Both the position numbers and the translations under genes were made by a program. Of a stretch of DNA of 64,000 nt, positions 34,587-43,078 are shown piece after piece. How positions within the stretch are numbered: position 1 is the stretch's first letter; each line of letters starts with the position of its first letter. Location of the stretch: assembly GCA_002840435.1 (NCBI GenBank), contig PHAT01000001.1, forward strand, positions 656,979 to 720,978, read 5' to 3'. This DNA is from Deltaproteobacteria bacterium HGW-Deltaproteobacteria-6. Lineage in GTDB: Bacteria > Desulfobacterota > Syntrophia > Syntrophales > Smithellaceae. The notes under the pieces were generated by a model that was given only the letters and a program-made list of their open reading frames with translations, made no database searches and was not told where the DNA came from.

Positions 34587-36125
34587 TTATTTTATCCAGT
34601 TTCGCAGAATGTCTGCAAATTGTTTGGCATCGGCCCGCGCCATTTCTTTGGTCATTTCGGCTTCCGTCATGATCTGGTCACTCCCGGTTGGGTGCATAAT
34701 CTCTGCCGCCTGGCGCGCATATTCAGCCGCCGCTCCTCCGGCCGGAAGAGGCGCTTGGGCCATGGGGCGGACCGGAGCACCGCTCATCACACTCTTGAGT
34801 AACGGACGAAGAACAAACAAGACAATGAAAGCTATCAGTCCAAAAATACCGATATATTTCAAGACCGGAGAGAAAGTTTCAATATTTTCCTTTAATGTGG
34901 CAGATTCCGATTCTTCAGCTTCGACTCTCCTGAAAGGCATATTGGTCACAACGACCTGATCTCCGCGTTGTGTGTTAATACCGGCTGACTTGCGCACAAG
35001 GTCTTCCAAAGATTCAATTTCATTTTTGGTGAGCGCCTGATAAACCTCTTCATTTTTTTCATTTTTCTTGTATTTACCGTCCACCAGAACGGCGATCGAA
35101 AGCTTTTTGGTTTCGCCCACCGGCATTACTGTTTTGCTGACAACTTTATTGATTTCATAATTGATGATTTCGTCGAGTTTTTCCTTTTTCGGATTATCGG
35201 AAACAGCTCCCGCAGTTGTCACTGCGTTTTCCTTTTCCGAGTTCCTTTGGGTGCTGCGAACAACCTGCGCTTCGGGGTTATAGCTTTCCTCCGTTTTCTC
35301 CATAATGCGAAAATCGAGCTCTGCCGTCACCCGGACAGCGGCTTTTCCCTGTCCTACAACATTTTCCAGCATGCTTTGGATGCGCGCCGCCAAGTCTTTT
35401 TCCATATTCCGCTGATAATCGCTTTGCTGTGCAGTCAGTTTGGAAAGTTTGTTGTCGTTTTGTTTAACGGAAAGGATGGCACCACGCGAATCAACGACCA
35501 TCACGTCTTCCGGATTCATCCCTTCGATAGAACTGGCCACCAGGTGAACAATGCCGTCAATTTGCGCCGGGCGAAGGCCTTTGCCCGATTTCAGCCGTAA
35601 CGTGACCGAGGCGGTCGGTTTTTTTTGTTGTTCTGTAAAAATAGAATCTTTGGGAAGAGCAATATGCACACGACTGGATTGAATTTCATCCAGCCCGTTA
35701 ATTGTCCGGGATAACTCGCCCTGCAAGGCGCGACGGTAATTGAGCTGTTGTTCGAATTCCGTCGCCCCCAGTGTTTTATTGTCGAATATTTCAAAGCCGA
35801 CGCCGCCACCCTGCGGCAGTCCCGCAGCAGCAAGCTCCAGACGCAATTCCGACACTTTTTCTGCCGGCACTGAAATAGCGCCGCCCGATGAAGATACTTT
35901 ATAGGGAATTTTCTTTTCGCTCAGCTTGCTGACGATATGTCCGGCGTCTTCGCTGGACAGATTTGAAAAGAGCACTCGGTATTCTATCTGCGTCGTCAGA
36001 TAAACCAGTAATACAATGCTGGCTGCCGTAACCAGCAAAACCATGATAATGGATATTTTTTTACCCGAGCTTAACGCGTCGAAACCGCTCCAGAACTTTG
36101 ATAATGATTGAAAAATTGAATCCAT
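34587..36125 (-). CDS. fliF: FliF, MS-ring protein
   Basis: This 512-aa inner-membrane protein has an N-terminal membrane helix (ISIIMVLLVTAASIVLLVYLT), the YscJ-like domain (YRVLFSNLSSEDAGHIVSKLSEKKIPYKV, then AALPQGG-type loop and RALQGELSRTINGLDEIQSSRVHIALPKDSIF), a second membrane helix near residue 430 (YIGIFGLIAFIVLFVLRPLL) and the C-terminal FliG-binding tail (EMTKEMARADAKQFADILRNWIK). It is the base on which the rotor and export gate assemble. Confidence 0.98.
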   Translation of the reverse strand: MDSIFQSLSKFWSGFDALSSGKKISIIMVLLVTAASIVLLVYLTTQIEYRVLFSNLSSEDAGHIVSKLSEKKIPYKVSSSGGAISVPAEKVSELRLELAAAGLPQGGGVGFEIFDNKTLGATEFEQQLNYRRALQGELSRTINGLDEIQSSRVHIALPKDSIFTEQQKKPTASVTLRLKSGKGLRPAQIDGIVHLVASSIEGMNPEDVMVVDSRGAILSVKQNDNKLSKLTAQQSDYQRNMEKDLAARIQSMLENVVGQGKAAVRVTAELDFRIMEKTEESYNPEAQVVRSTQRNSEKENAVTTAGAVSDNPKKEKLDEIINYEINKVVSKTVMPVGETKKLSIAVLVDGKYKKNEKNEEVYQALTKNEIESLEDLVRKSAGINTQRGDQVVVTNMPFRRVEAEESESATLKENIETFSPVLKYIGIFGLIAFIVLFVLRPLLKSVMSGAPVRPMAQAPLPAGGAAAEYARQAAEIMHPTGSDQIMTEAEMTKEMARADAKQFADILRNWIK

Positions 36126-36154
36126 AATGTCATCCCGTTAATTAAAAGGGTAAC

Positions 36155-36472
36155 TTAAACCTGCATCCGCATGACTTCCTGATAGGCGTCAAGAATCTTG
36201 TTGCGAACCTGCATCATGACCTGGAAAGAAATTCCGGCTTTTTCCAACGCGATCATTGCGTCATGTATGGACCCTGCATCCTCCAGTTGCACGTTGGCAA
36301 TGGCTTTATCCGCATCATTTTGCAGGTTATTGATATCCTGAATGGCATCTTTCAGGACCGCACCGAATGACGTGCCTTCCGTCGATTTGTCGCTTTCGGC
36401 TTTTTTCGGTTCAATGCCTCCAAGCGGTCTGAGCGGGTCGACGCTGCTGCGAATAAACATATCTTCTGTCAT
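36155..36472 (-). CDS. fliE: FliE, MS-ring/rod junction protein
   Basis: This 105-aa protein has the FliE signature at its end: DAGSIHDAMIALEKAGISFQVMMQVRNKILDAYQEVMRMQV, preceded by SFGAVLKDAIQDINNLQNDADKAIANV. It joins the rod to the MS ring. The start at 36472 (MTEDMF) has a GGAG site eight bases away and gives the standard length of about 104. The in-frame ATG at 36490 lies within that site. Confidence 0.96.
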   Translation of the reverse strand: MTEDMFIRSSVDPLRPLGGIEPKKAESDKSTEGTSFGAVLKDAIQDINNLQNDADKAIANVQLEDAGSIHDAMIALEKAGISFQVMMQVRNKILDAYQEVMRMQV

Positions 36473-36499
36473 AACTTTGACTCCATCCAATACTTAATA

Positions 36500-36925
36500 T
36501 TATTTACCGATATCCATGGCTTTCATCGCCATGTTCTTTGTTGCGTCAATAACCGTCGCATTGGCTTCATAAGCGCGGGCGGCGGTGATCATTTCCGTCA
36601 TTTCCACCATCAGACTGACATTGGGCAGCGTCACAAAACCATCTTTATTCGCATCGGGATGCGCGGGGTCATAAATGGTTTTTAATCCTTCCCTGTCTTC
36701 TGTAATCTTATCCACTTTTACTGCGTTTAGAGCTTTTTTTAAATTCGAATCAAAGTCTTTTTCCAACGGATCTGCAGCAAACGACATAATCTTTCTTTTA
36801 TAAGGGCCGCCTTCCGGCGTACTGGTGCTCATCACGTTAGCAATGTTGCTGGATACCACATCCATTTTTTTCCGCTGCGCGGAAAGTCCACTGCCTGCAA
36901 TTTTAAATGCTGTAAAATCTTCCAT
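36500..36925 (-). CDS. flgC: FlgC, proximal rod protein
   Basis: This 141-aa protein shows the FlgC pattern: FTAFKIAGSGLSAQRKKMDVVSSNIANVMSTSTPEGGPYKRK, and VSLMVEMTEMITAARAYEANATVIDATKNMAMKAMDIG at the C-terminus. It forms part of the proximal rod in the periplasm. It begins directly after the flgB stop. Confidence 0.98.
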   Translation of the reverse strand: MEDFTAFKIAGSGLSAQRKKMDVVSSNIANVMSTSTPEGGPYKRKIMSFAADPLEKDFDSNLKKALNAVKVDKITEDREGLKTIYDPAHPDANKDGFVTLPNVSLMVEMTEMITAARAYEANATVIDATKNMAMKAMDIGK

Positions 36926-37306
36926 TTACTTCGCCTCCGTCAACACGTTTTTAATGCCTCTGAATTTACGCGCCAGAAGTTCTGCAGTAAAATTGTACAT
37001 TAAATTATTTTCTGCAAGGTTGGCCATCTCGTGATCAAGATCAACCTTATCGTCAGAAGTTACCTGTTTGAAATCATTTTTGGAAATTTCGTCCCGGGTG
37101 TTAGGAAAATGTTTCTCATGGGTTTGATTCAGTTTGATCCTGACATCCATGGCATTTTTAAGGTCTTCTTTAAAAACCAGGTCGGTCGGCTTGTAATCCG
37201 GAGTATCCAAGTTTGCGATATTAGAAGCAATGTGCTTATTGCGATCCGAACGGTAACCCAACAGGGTACCCAGCATATTAAAGGTTTTTCCGAATAATGG
37301 CTCCAT
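36926..37306 (-). CDS. flgB: FlgB, proximal rod protein
   Basis: This 126-aa protein matches FlgB: LLGYRSDRNKHIASNIANLDTPDYKPTDLVFKEDL and VDLDHEMANLAENNLMYNFTAELLARKFRGIKNVL. It is the first rod component and the first gene of the nine-gene flgB-to-motE unit, 27 bases downstream of a sigma-54 promoter. Confidence 0.98.
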   Translation of the reverse strand: MEPLFGKTFNMLGTLLGYRSDRNKHIASNIANLDTPDYKPTDLVFKEDLKNAMDVRIKLNQTHEKHFPNTRDEISKNDFKQVTSDDKVDLDHEMANLAENNLMYNFTAELLARKFRGIKNVLTEAK

Positions 37307-37332
37307 GTCCTAATCCTTCCAGCTATTTAATA

Positions 37333-37348
37333 AGCAAATCGCATACCA
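37333..37348 (-). promoter_or_regulatory. Sigma-54 promoter of the flgB operon
   Basis: The minus strand reads TGGTATGCGATTTGCT, with 10 bases between GG and GC and an intact TTGCT box. It is placed in the 48-base gap between the flrC-like stop and flgB. The predicted start site is about 16 bases before the flgB ATG. Its -24 box matches that of the fliL promoter (TGGTATG). Confidence 0.87.
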
Positions 37349-37354
37349 GACTGA

Positions 37355-38764
37355 TCAGTCATCAGTGTTAACATCTTTTATTCCATATTCATTTAATTTA
37401 TTGCGCATCGTACGGACACTAATGCCCAATATTTTTGACGCTTTTGTTTTATTCCAGTTTACTTTATTTAATGTGTCAAATATCATGTTTTTTTCCATTT
37501 CATACAAAGTACTGCTTTTATCATCGTCAATATTCTGACTAAGCTTCTCTTCATGCTCTTGCGGTATCGCTTGTCGATTTGTCGTCCCTCCATCTTTTTC
37601 TAAAAACAGATTGGACGGCATGATCTGATCGTTTTGACAAATTAAGACGGCCCTCTCGATAACATTTTCCAGTTCCCGGACATTGCCCGGCCAGGAATAA
37701 GCCATAAGCGATGATTTGGCCTCAGCGGTCAAGATCGGTTCTTTCTTTTCATTGACTTCACTGTATTTTTTTATGAAATGTTCCGCAAGGATAATAATGT
37801 CGCCGTTTCTTTCTCTGAGCGGCGGCACAATCACCGGAATCACGTTTAATCGATAATACAGGTCACTGCGAAACGTCTTCTGCAGAATACGGTTTTGCAG
37901 ATCGGCATTGGTAGTGGCAATGATCCGCACATCAACCGCTACCGGCATTTTGCCGCCCAGCCGGTCAACTTCCGATTCTTGAATAACTCTGAGCAGTTTT
38001 GCCTGTAGCTGAATATCCATTTCCGATATTTCATCCAACAGAAGCGTCCCGCCGTCGGCCAGTTCAAATTTGCCGATTTTTTTTACTGTTGCGCCGGTAA
38101 ACGCTCCTTTTTCATAACCAAACATCTCGCTTTCCAGAAGCTGGGCGGGGATGGCTGCACAATTTACGGCAACAAAAGGCATCTGCCGGCGATTGCTGTG
38201 ACGATAGACAAAGCGAGCAAATAGTTCCTTCCCCGTACCGCTTTCCCCCTGGATGAGGACACTGGATTTACTTTTAGCAATACTTTTGAGCATATCCAAA
38301 AGTCCCAGAATTTTTGTATCCTGCGTGATAATTTCCTTATGGGGATAAATGTTCCCCTCTGTTTCTTCTTCATTTTTATCCGATTTTAATTGAACATTGG
38401 CCGCCAGCACGTTTTTGACGGCAAACTCCAGATCATCAAGTGAAAAAGGCTTCATGATAAACTCGGAAGCGCCCTCTTTCATTGCCTCGACAGCTGTATT
38501 GACCGTCCCATATGCCGTAATCAGGATTACGGGTGTCTCCGGTGATATCCTTTTGACTCCTCTCAGCACATCCATACCGCTCATTTTAGGCATGCGCATG
38601 TCTGTGACGACACCGGCAAACCGGCCGTTCTTGAATTTGACCAGGGCGTCCGCGCCATTTTCGGCAGTTTCCACTTCATAACCGCAACTGCTCAAAGACT
38701 CATAGAGTGCCATTCTCATGGATGAATCATCATCGACAATCAACAATCTTTCCGCATTTGGCAT
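37355..38764 (-). CDS. flrC: FlrC-like sigma-54-dependent response regulator
   Basis: This 469-aa NtrC-type activator has a receiver domain (LIVDDDSSMRMALYESL; phosphoacceptor in GVVTDMRMPKMSG; KPFSL), an AAA+ domain with Walker [13 protein letters not shown] and the sigma-54 contact loop GAFTGA, and a C-terminal Fis-type helix-turn-helix (NWNKTKASKILGISVRTMRNKLNEYGI). It lies directly after its probable kinase and before flgB, with no gap at the kinase junction. It is the natural activator of the sigma-54 promoters in this window, by analogy with FlrC/FleR. FlgR is an alternative name. Confidence 0.9.
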   Translation of the reverse strand: MPNAERLLIVDDDSSMRMALYESLSSCGYEVETAENGADALVKFKNGRFAGVVTDMRMPKMSGMDVLRGVKRISPETPVILITAYGTVNTAVEAMKEGASEFIMKPFSLDDLEFAVKNVLAANVQLKSDKNEEETEGNIYPHKEIITQDTKILGLLDMLKSIAKSKSSVLIQGESGTGKELFARFVYRHSNRRQMPFVAVNCAAIPAQLLESEMFGYEKGAFTGATVKKIGKFELADGGTLLLDEISEMDIQLQAKLLRVIQESEVDRLGGKMPVAVDVRIIATTNADLQNRILQKTFRSDLYYRLNVIPVIVPPLRERNGDIIILAEHFIKKYSEVNEKKEPILTAEAKSSLMAYSWPGNVRELENVIERAVLICQNDQIMPSNLFLEKDGGTTNRQAIPQEHEEKLSQNIDDDKSSTLYEMEKNMIFDTLNKVNWNKTKASKILGISVRTMRNKLNEYGIKDVNTDD

Positions 38765-40000
38765 TTAGACATTCTCCATTGCTGTTTCAGCATCCTGCAC
38801 GGCAGGTAAACTGACATTAACGATCATACCACCTTCGGCCGCATTCTCTACGAATATCGAACCATTGTGCTCACTGATAATGTTGTGAACAATAGCCAGT
38901 CCCAGGCCTGAACCGCCTTCTTTTGTGCTGAAGAAAGGATCAAATATTCTGGTAATGTCGCTAGCGGGGATTCCTGGTCCGGCATCTTGAAAAATAATCT
39001 CGACAATTTTCTCGCTGGTTTCGAGAAAACTCTTGGGAGCAAGTTTTGTCACAATAATCAATTTCCCGCCATCCGGCATAGCCTGCTGCGCGTTAAGAAT
39101 GATGTTGAGGAATACTTGTTTGATCATTTCGGCATCGGCAAAAATCAGGATATCGTCCTCCGCCAGATGAACTAAAACCTCAACACCCGCCTGTTCGATG
39201 ATCTGTTCGGAAAAATCAATAACGTCTTTCAGGATTTGATGCAACCGGATTACTTTCATTTGCGGCGAGGGTCTGCGGGTAAATAAAAGAAGATTGGATA
39301 TTTTATTATCTACATTCTTCACAGAGGAAATGATCTGCAAAACGCGTTCCCGGTCTTTCGCTTCCGCCAGATTCTTTAAAAGTAAAGAAGCAAATAATTC
39401 GATGCTGCCCAGAGGGTTGCGCACTTCATGAGCAATGTTTGCGGCCATTTCACCCATGGCGGCGAATTTTTCGGTTCGTTTCGCCATCTCTTCAAGTTTT
39501 TCAATTCGCGTCATATCACGCAGAATAAAGACATTGCCGATTACCGAGCCTGCAGGCGATTTAAAAGGAGAACAGAAGATTTCGAGCGTTCGCCCGTTTA
39601 TTTTGACTTTATGACCTGATTCTCCCTTGAAATATTCAGACAAATTGATCGTCTGCCAGTCGCTGACAGGCATCGATTCAAATAAAATACTGATATGCCG
39701 CCCGCTTACATCCGACTGCCGGACATCCGTAAAAGCTTCGGCACATGAATTAAGCGTCTGAATCCGCCCTTCCAGGTCGGTCACGATTACGCCGTTGATC
39801 AGACTTTCCAGAATATTCTGTAAATAATTCTTCGTTTGTTCTTTTTCCTCGATCGTTTTCAAAAGCTCGGCATTCTTATCTTCAAGCTCCTGATTGAGAG
39901 ACGCGAATCTTTCTTCCAGACGCGCATAAGCTCGTTCCAGTTCAGCGGTTGCTTTATTAAAGCTTTCAAATGTTTTCTGTAGTAAAGATAGATCCTGCAT
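38765..40000 (-). CDS. flrB: FlrB-like sensor histidine kinase with PAS domain
   Basis: This 411-aa protein has no membrane segment. It begins with a coiled coil (ATAELERAYARLEERFASLNQELEDKNAELLKT), then a PAS domain (ILESLINGVIVTDLEGRIQTLNSCAEAFTDV), an H-box (AANIAHEVRNPLGSIELFASLL), and an ATPase domain with N-box (IKQVFLNIILNAQQAMPDGG), DAGPGIP and GGSGLGLAIVHNII. The intact motifs predict an active cytosolic kinase phosphorylating the adjacent FlrC-like regulator. In FlrB/FleS systems the input is linked to basal-body completion; that is inferred here. Confidence 0.9.
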   Translation of the reverse strand: MQDLSLLQKTFESFNKATAELERAYARLEERFASLNQELEDKNAELLKTIEEKEQTKNYLQNILESLINGVIVTDLEGRIQTLNSCAEAFTDVRQSDVSGRHISILFESMPVSDWQTINLSEYFKGESGHKVKINGRTLEIFCSPFKSPAGSVIGNVFILRDMTRIEKLEEMAKRTEKFAAMGEMAANIAHEVRNPLGSIELFASLLLKNLAEAKDRERVLQIISSVKNVDNKISNLLLFTRRPSPQMKVIRLHQILKDVIDFSEQIIEQAGVEVLVHLAEDDILIFADAEMIKQVFLNIILNAQQAMPDGGKLIIVTKLAPKSFLETSEKIVEIIFQDAGPGIPASDITRIFDPFFSTKEGGSGLGLAIVHNIISEHNGSIFVENAAEGGMIVNVSLPAVQDAETAMENV

Positions 40001-40018
40001 TCTGTTATCCTGTCGCCA

Positions 40019-42769
40019 TCATTTTTTTACGGTATTGCCGTATTTTTCCCACCACTTGGAATCGGCTATATAAAAATCAACCGCCTTTGTCCAGAAACCT
40101 TCCGGTCCTGAGGCAACTTTCATTTGTGCGAATATATTTTGCGCCTGATCAGTTTTATTCATTTTTAAGTAGATTTCCCCCATAAGAAATTGTGACCATA
40201 ACTTTAATTCCTTATCCGTTGTAGAGGCCAGAGCTTTATTGTACATATCAAGCCCGCCTGCCAGATTGTTGCTTTTCAAATACAAATCTCCGATTTCTTT
40301 GTAAGTGATCCCCGTGCTGGCCTTTTTCTGTTTTTCCTCGTTCAGATATTTGGCGGCCGTCAGATAATTTTGCAGGGCCTGAGCATTGTCCTTTCGCTCA
40401 TTAAGCGAACGCGCATAATTGGCATAAATCAGCCCCGGATCGGAAAGTTCATGGCCGGATCGTAAAACGGCAGCATAATTGGCAACAGCCTGATCATATT
40501 CCTGTTTGCGATAAGCGATCTCAGCAAGATATTTTTGTATCTCCGTCATCATTTTGCTTTTTTTAACGGATGTTTTTGCAGCCAGTACGTTGAGGTTCTT
40601 TTGAGCATCATCATATTTCCCCTGAATGATCAGGCCTTCAGCAATATCCATCGACACCTTATTCCTGATATTTTCATCTCCTGCAACATTCAGATAGCGG
40701 GTCAGGATACTCAAATAGTCATCCGTAAAACCGAGTTCTTTCAAGCTGAGCGCTATTTTATTGACTTGAGGGTACTCATCTGCCTGCAAGGCGACAGCGC
40801 CGTAAGATTTGAAATAGACATAAGCTACGGCAAGATAATCTTTCCTGGCATAATATTCATCAATAAGCGCGCTCGATGCGGTTTTCAATCCTTGTGCGGC
40901 ATCGGCAACTTTTTTACTTTGCGGATATTGACGGAGAAAATCGAGATAAACATCAGCCGCCCTTCGCCCCTGTCCTTTTTTAACCAGAGTGGCTGCTTTT
41001 TGCAGCATGGCTTCTTCGCCAATATCCCCTGTGGCATTTTTCATGATTAATGTATCATAAGTATCCATCGGATCTCTATAATAATGGATATGATTTAAAA
41101 AACGAAATACTTTAATACCCGGCTTCTCAACACCCATGGACGCCATGGCCAGCATACTTTCATTAGCCTCTTTTGTGTCGGGGTATTTTTCAATCACCCG
41201 GTCATAAACAGCCAGAGCCGGTGATAATTGGCCGGACTGCCGATAGGCGGAGGCGAGCAGCATCAATACTTCTTTTATTTTTTCATCATTAGGATAAAGA
41301 TTTGCATAGGCGGAAAATGCATTGATGGCTTCGTCGAAACGTCTTAAGGATATCTTATGAAATCCGTAATCCAGTACGAGTTCTTTAGGCATTGCCGCTA
41401 TGCTCGGCCATTTTTTCTGTGCTTCGCGAAACCAGACTTCGGCATTTGCGGATTGTTTTGCTTTATAAAAAGAGTGAGCAATTAAATAAAAAGATTTCTT
41501 GGCATTCACCCCTCCGCGATATTTCATCAGATAGCGGATCAAAGACTCTGAAGCCTGACTATACTTTCCGTCCGTGTAATAGATTTGACCGATATTAAAA
41601 TAGGCCTCCGGTGCATAAGGCGAGTCCGGATATTTAGCAATCAGATTTTGATATTGTCTGGTCGCCTCCGGATAGTATTTGATATGCTCATATGTTTTAG
41701 CCAACCGGTAATAGGTTAAAGCGTTTTCTTTTCGCGGATCCGGGAAATTTGCAAGCGTGTTCTTATAAAATTCCGCAGCAATCAACATGTTTTCCTTGCT
41801 TCCTTCTTTGCCCAGCCAGTAATGGCAATCCGCCATGTGACGCAGGGCCCGTTGCCCCCATTCCTTGCCTGTATCATTGCGTGAAATGAATTCTTTAAAC
41901 GTGGTCAGGGCCTGATTATATTTCTTTTCTTTCAATTCATCCAGTGCCTTGTTGTACAGAGCCGATTCCGAGCGGGGTTCCATAATATCTTTTTCATCGG
42001 GCTCTTTAAAGACCTCATCCTTTGATTTCTCGGCATCCACCAATTTGGGCGGCGGCGGCATTAATTTTTCATTTCCCATGATGAGCGCCTTAAAAGCTTC
42101 TTTTTTTTGAGGCGCCGTCTTTTTTGCTTCATCACCAGTCTGTTGACGATTCGAAGCTGCCTTGAAAGTTTCTTTTTTACTGAATTGCTTTTGTTTTGAT
42201 TCCGGCCGTGCCGTCTCTTGCCCCGTTTCTGCCTTATAATACCCCGCGTCGATGGCTTCCTGTTCAGATCGAAATAATATTCGGTGATATGTTTTGACTT
42301 TATTGTAAAAAGGCATGCCCGGCAAATGATAACGTTTGGATGTTTTATTGCCGACAACCACCACAGACGAAGAGGAGGAGCGTGTTCGGTCTGGTTCTTT
42401 TAAACGCACCGCTTTTACCGCAGTCTCGGATTTTATCCGGGGGAGGAGATGGATGAAAACCTTGTCTATTTGATTTTTACGTTTCATTTCCTCCGCGGCT
42501 GCGGCAGCTTTTTGCCTGGTTTCGTATTTTCCTGAATATACGCGATACCACTTACCACTTCCCGGAACATCGGCTTCACTCACGAATGCAGCAAAGCCTT
42601 GTGAACGCAGTTTACTCAGGTCGATTTCTGCCTGGTCAAGTGTTTTGTATGACGCTAAATGAATGGAATATATTGCAGCACTGACCGGACCGGCCCAGAT
42701 CATGGTCAGGCAACACGATATCATGAATAAAAATATTTCTTTAATAAAAGTGTCTTTCTTACATCCCAT
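40019..42769 (-). CDS. Secreted SPOR- and TPR-repeat protein of the flagellar regulon
   Basis: This 916-aa protein has a signal sequence (IKEIFLFMISCCLTMIWAGPVSAA), then a SPOR domain (YSIHLASYKTLDQAEIDLSKLRSQGFAAFV, GKWYRVYSGKYETRQKAAAAAEEMK), a polar linker to about residue 260, and a long run of tetratricopeptide repeats (ALYNKALDELKEKKYNQALTTFKEFI and many more) to the C-terminus. SPOR domains bind denuded septal peptidoglycan glycans, so envelope localisation in the periplasm is likely. It is the first gene of a sigma-54 unit with the flrBC-like genes. Similar TPR proteins accompany flagellar regulators in deltaproteobacteria, but the function is unknown. GTG at 42775 is an alternative start. 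Confidence 0.85.
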   Translation of the reverse strand: MGCKKDTFIKEIFLFMISCCLTMIWAGPVSAAIYSIHLASYKTLDQAEIDLSKLRSQGFAAFVSEADVPGSGKWYRVYSGKYETRQKAAAAAEEMKRKNQIDKVFIHLLPRIKSETAVKAVRLKEPDRTRSSSSSVVVVGNKTSKRYHLPGMPFYNKVKTYHRILFRSEQEAIDAGYYKAETGQETARPESKQKQFSKKETFKAASNRQQTGDEAKKTAPQKKEAFKALIMGNEKLMPPPPKLVDAEKSKDEVFKEPDEKDIMEPRSESALYNKALDELKEKKYNQALTTFKEFISRNDTGKEWGQRALRHMADCHYWLGKEGSKENMLIAAEFYKNTLANFPDPRKENALTYYRLAKTYEHIKYYPEATRQYQNLIAKYPDSPYAPEAYFNIGQIYYTDGKYSQASESLIRYLMKYRGGVNAKKSFYLIAHSFYKAKQSANAEVWFREAQKKWPSIAAMPKELVLDYGFHKISLRRFDEAINAFSAYANLYPNDEKIKEVLMLLASAYRQSGQLSPALAVYDRVIEKYPDTKEANESMLAMASMGVEKPGIKVFRFLNHIHYYRDPMDTYDTLIMKNATGDIGEEAMLQKAATLVKKGQGRRAADVYLDFLRQYPQSKKVADAAQGLKTASSALIDEYYARKDYLAVAYVYFKSYGAVALQADEYPQVNKIALSLKELGFTDDYLSILTRYLNVAGDENIRNKVSMDIAEGLIIQGKYDDAQKNLNVLAAKTSVKKSKMMTEIQKYLAEIAYRKQEYDQAVANYAAVLRSGHELSDPGLIYANYARSLNERKDNAQALQNYLTAAKYLNEEKQKKASTGITYKEIGDLYLKSNNLAGGLDMYNKALASTTDKELKLWSQFLMGEIYLKMNKTDQAQNIFAQMKVASGPEGFWTKAVDFYIADSKWWEKYGNTVKK

Positions 42770-42813
42770 TTTCACGTCTCTTCAAAAGAAAAAAACATTT
42801 TTTTATTAAGAAT

Positions 42814-42829
42814 AGCAATTTACATACCA
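42814..42829 (-). promoter_or_regulatory. Sigma-54 promoter of the SPOR/TPR-flrBC unit
   Basis: The minus strand reads TGGTATGTAAATTGCT: GG and GC are 10 bases apart and TTGCT is intact. It lies 45 bases before the ATG at 42769. If real, the activator's own operon is sigma-54 dependent, allowing feedback control. Confidence 0.8.
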
Positions 42830-43020
42830 TAAGATTTCTCCAATGTTTTCTTGCACAAATATTAAAAAAAACAGGAAAGACATCTCCTGATCTGTTATTA
42901 TTCTGTCAAATAGCCAGCTTTGCAGTCAAGATATTGACACGAGTACCGATATATAACCTGATAGGGCAGAGAATGCCGGCGGAGTTGCTGTATTTACAGG
43001 ATGTGTAATAATTTTAAATG

Positions 43021-43036
43021 TGGCACCTGACTTGCA
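43021..43036 (+). promoter_or_regulatory. Sigma-54 promoter of the pilZ-motA-motB operon
   Basis: TGGCACCTGACTTGCA is a full match to TGGCAC-N5-TTGCA with 10 bases between GG and GC. The predicted start site is about 30 bases before the ATG at 43079, which has a GGGAG site. It is the strongest sigma-54 match in the window together with the flgF promoter. Confidence 0.92.
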
Positions 43037-43078
43037 TTATTTAACGAAAATTATCACTTTTTTTCCCAGGGAGCAACG

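Larger units (their letters stand above)
42776..43078. other. Divergent intergenic region with two sigma-54 promoters
   Basis: This 303-base, AT-rich region between the divergent SPOR/TPR and pilZ genes holds no supported ORF. It contains one sigma-54 element facing each way (42814-42829 minus, 43021-43036 plus), about 190 bases apart, leaving room for shared enhancer-type activator sites. A weak AACAGGA/TCCTGTT-type hairpin occurs near 42871-42897. Confidence 0.7.

Noticed and set aside
40535-41050. A plus-strand open frame of 171 codons
   Set aside because: It is antisense to the TPR region of the SPOR/TPR gene and has no ribosome binding site or domain.
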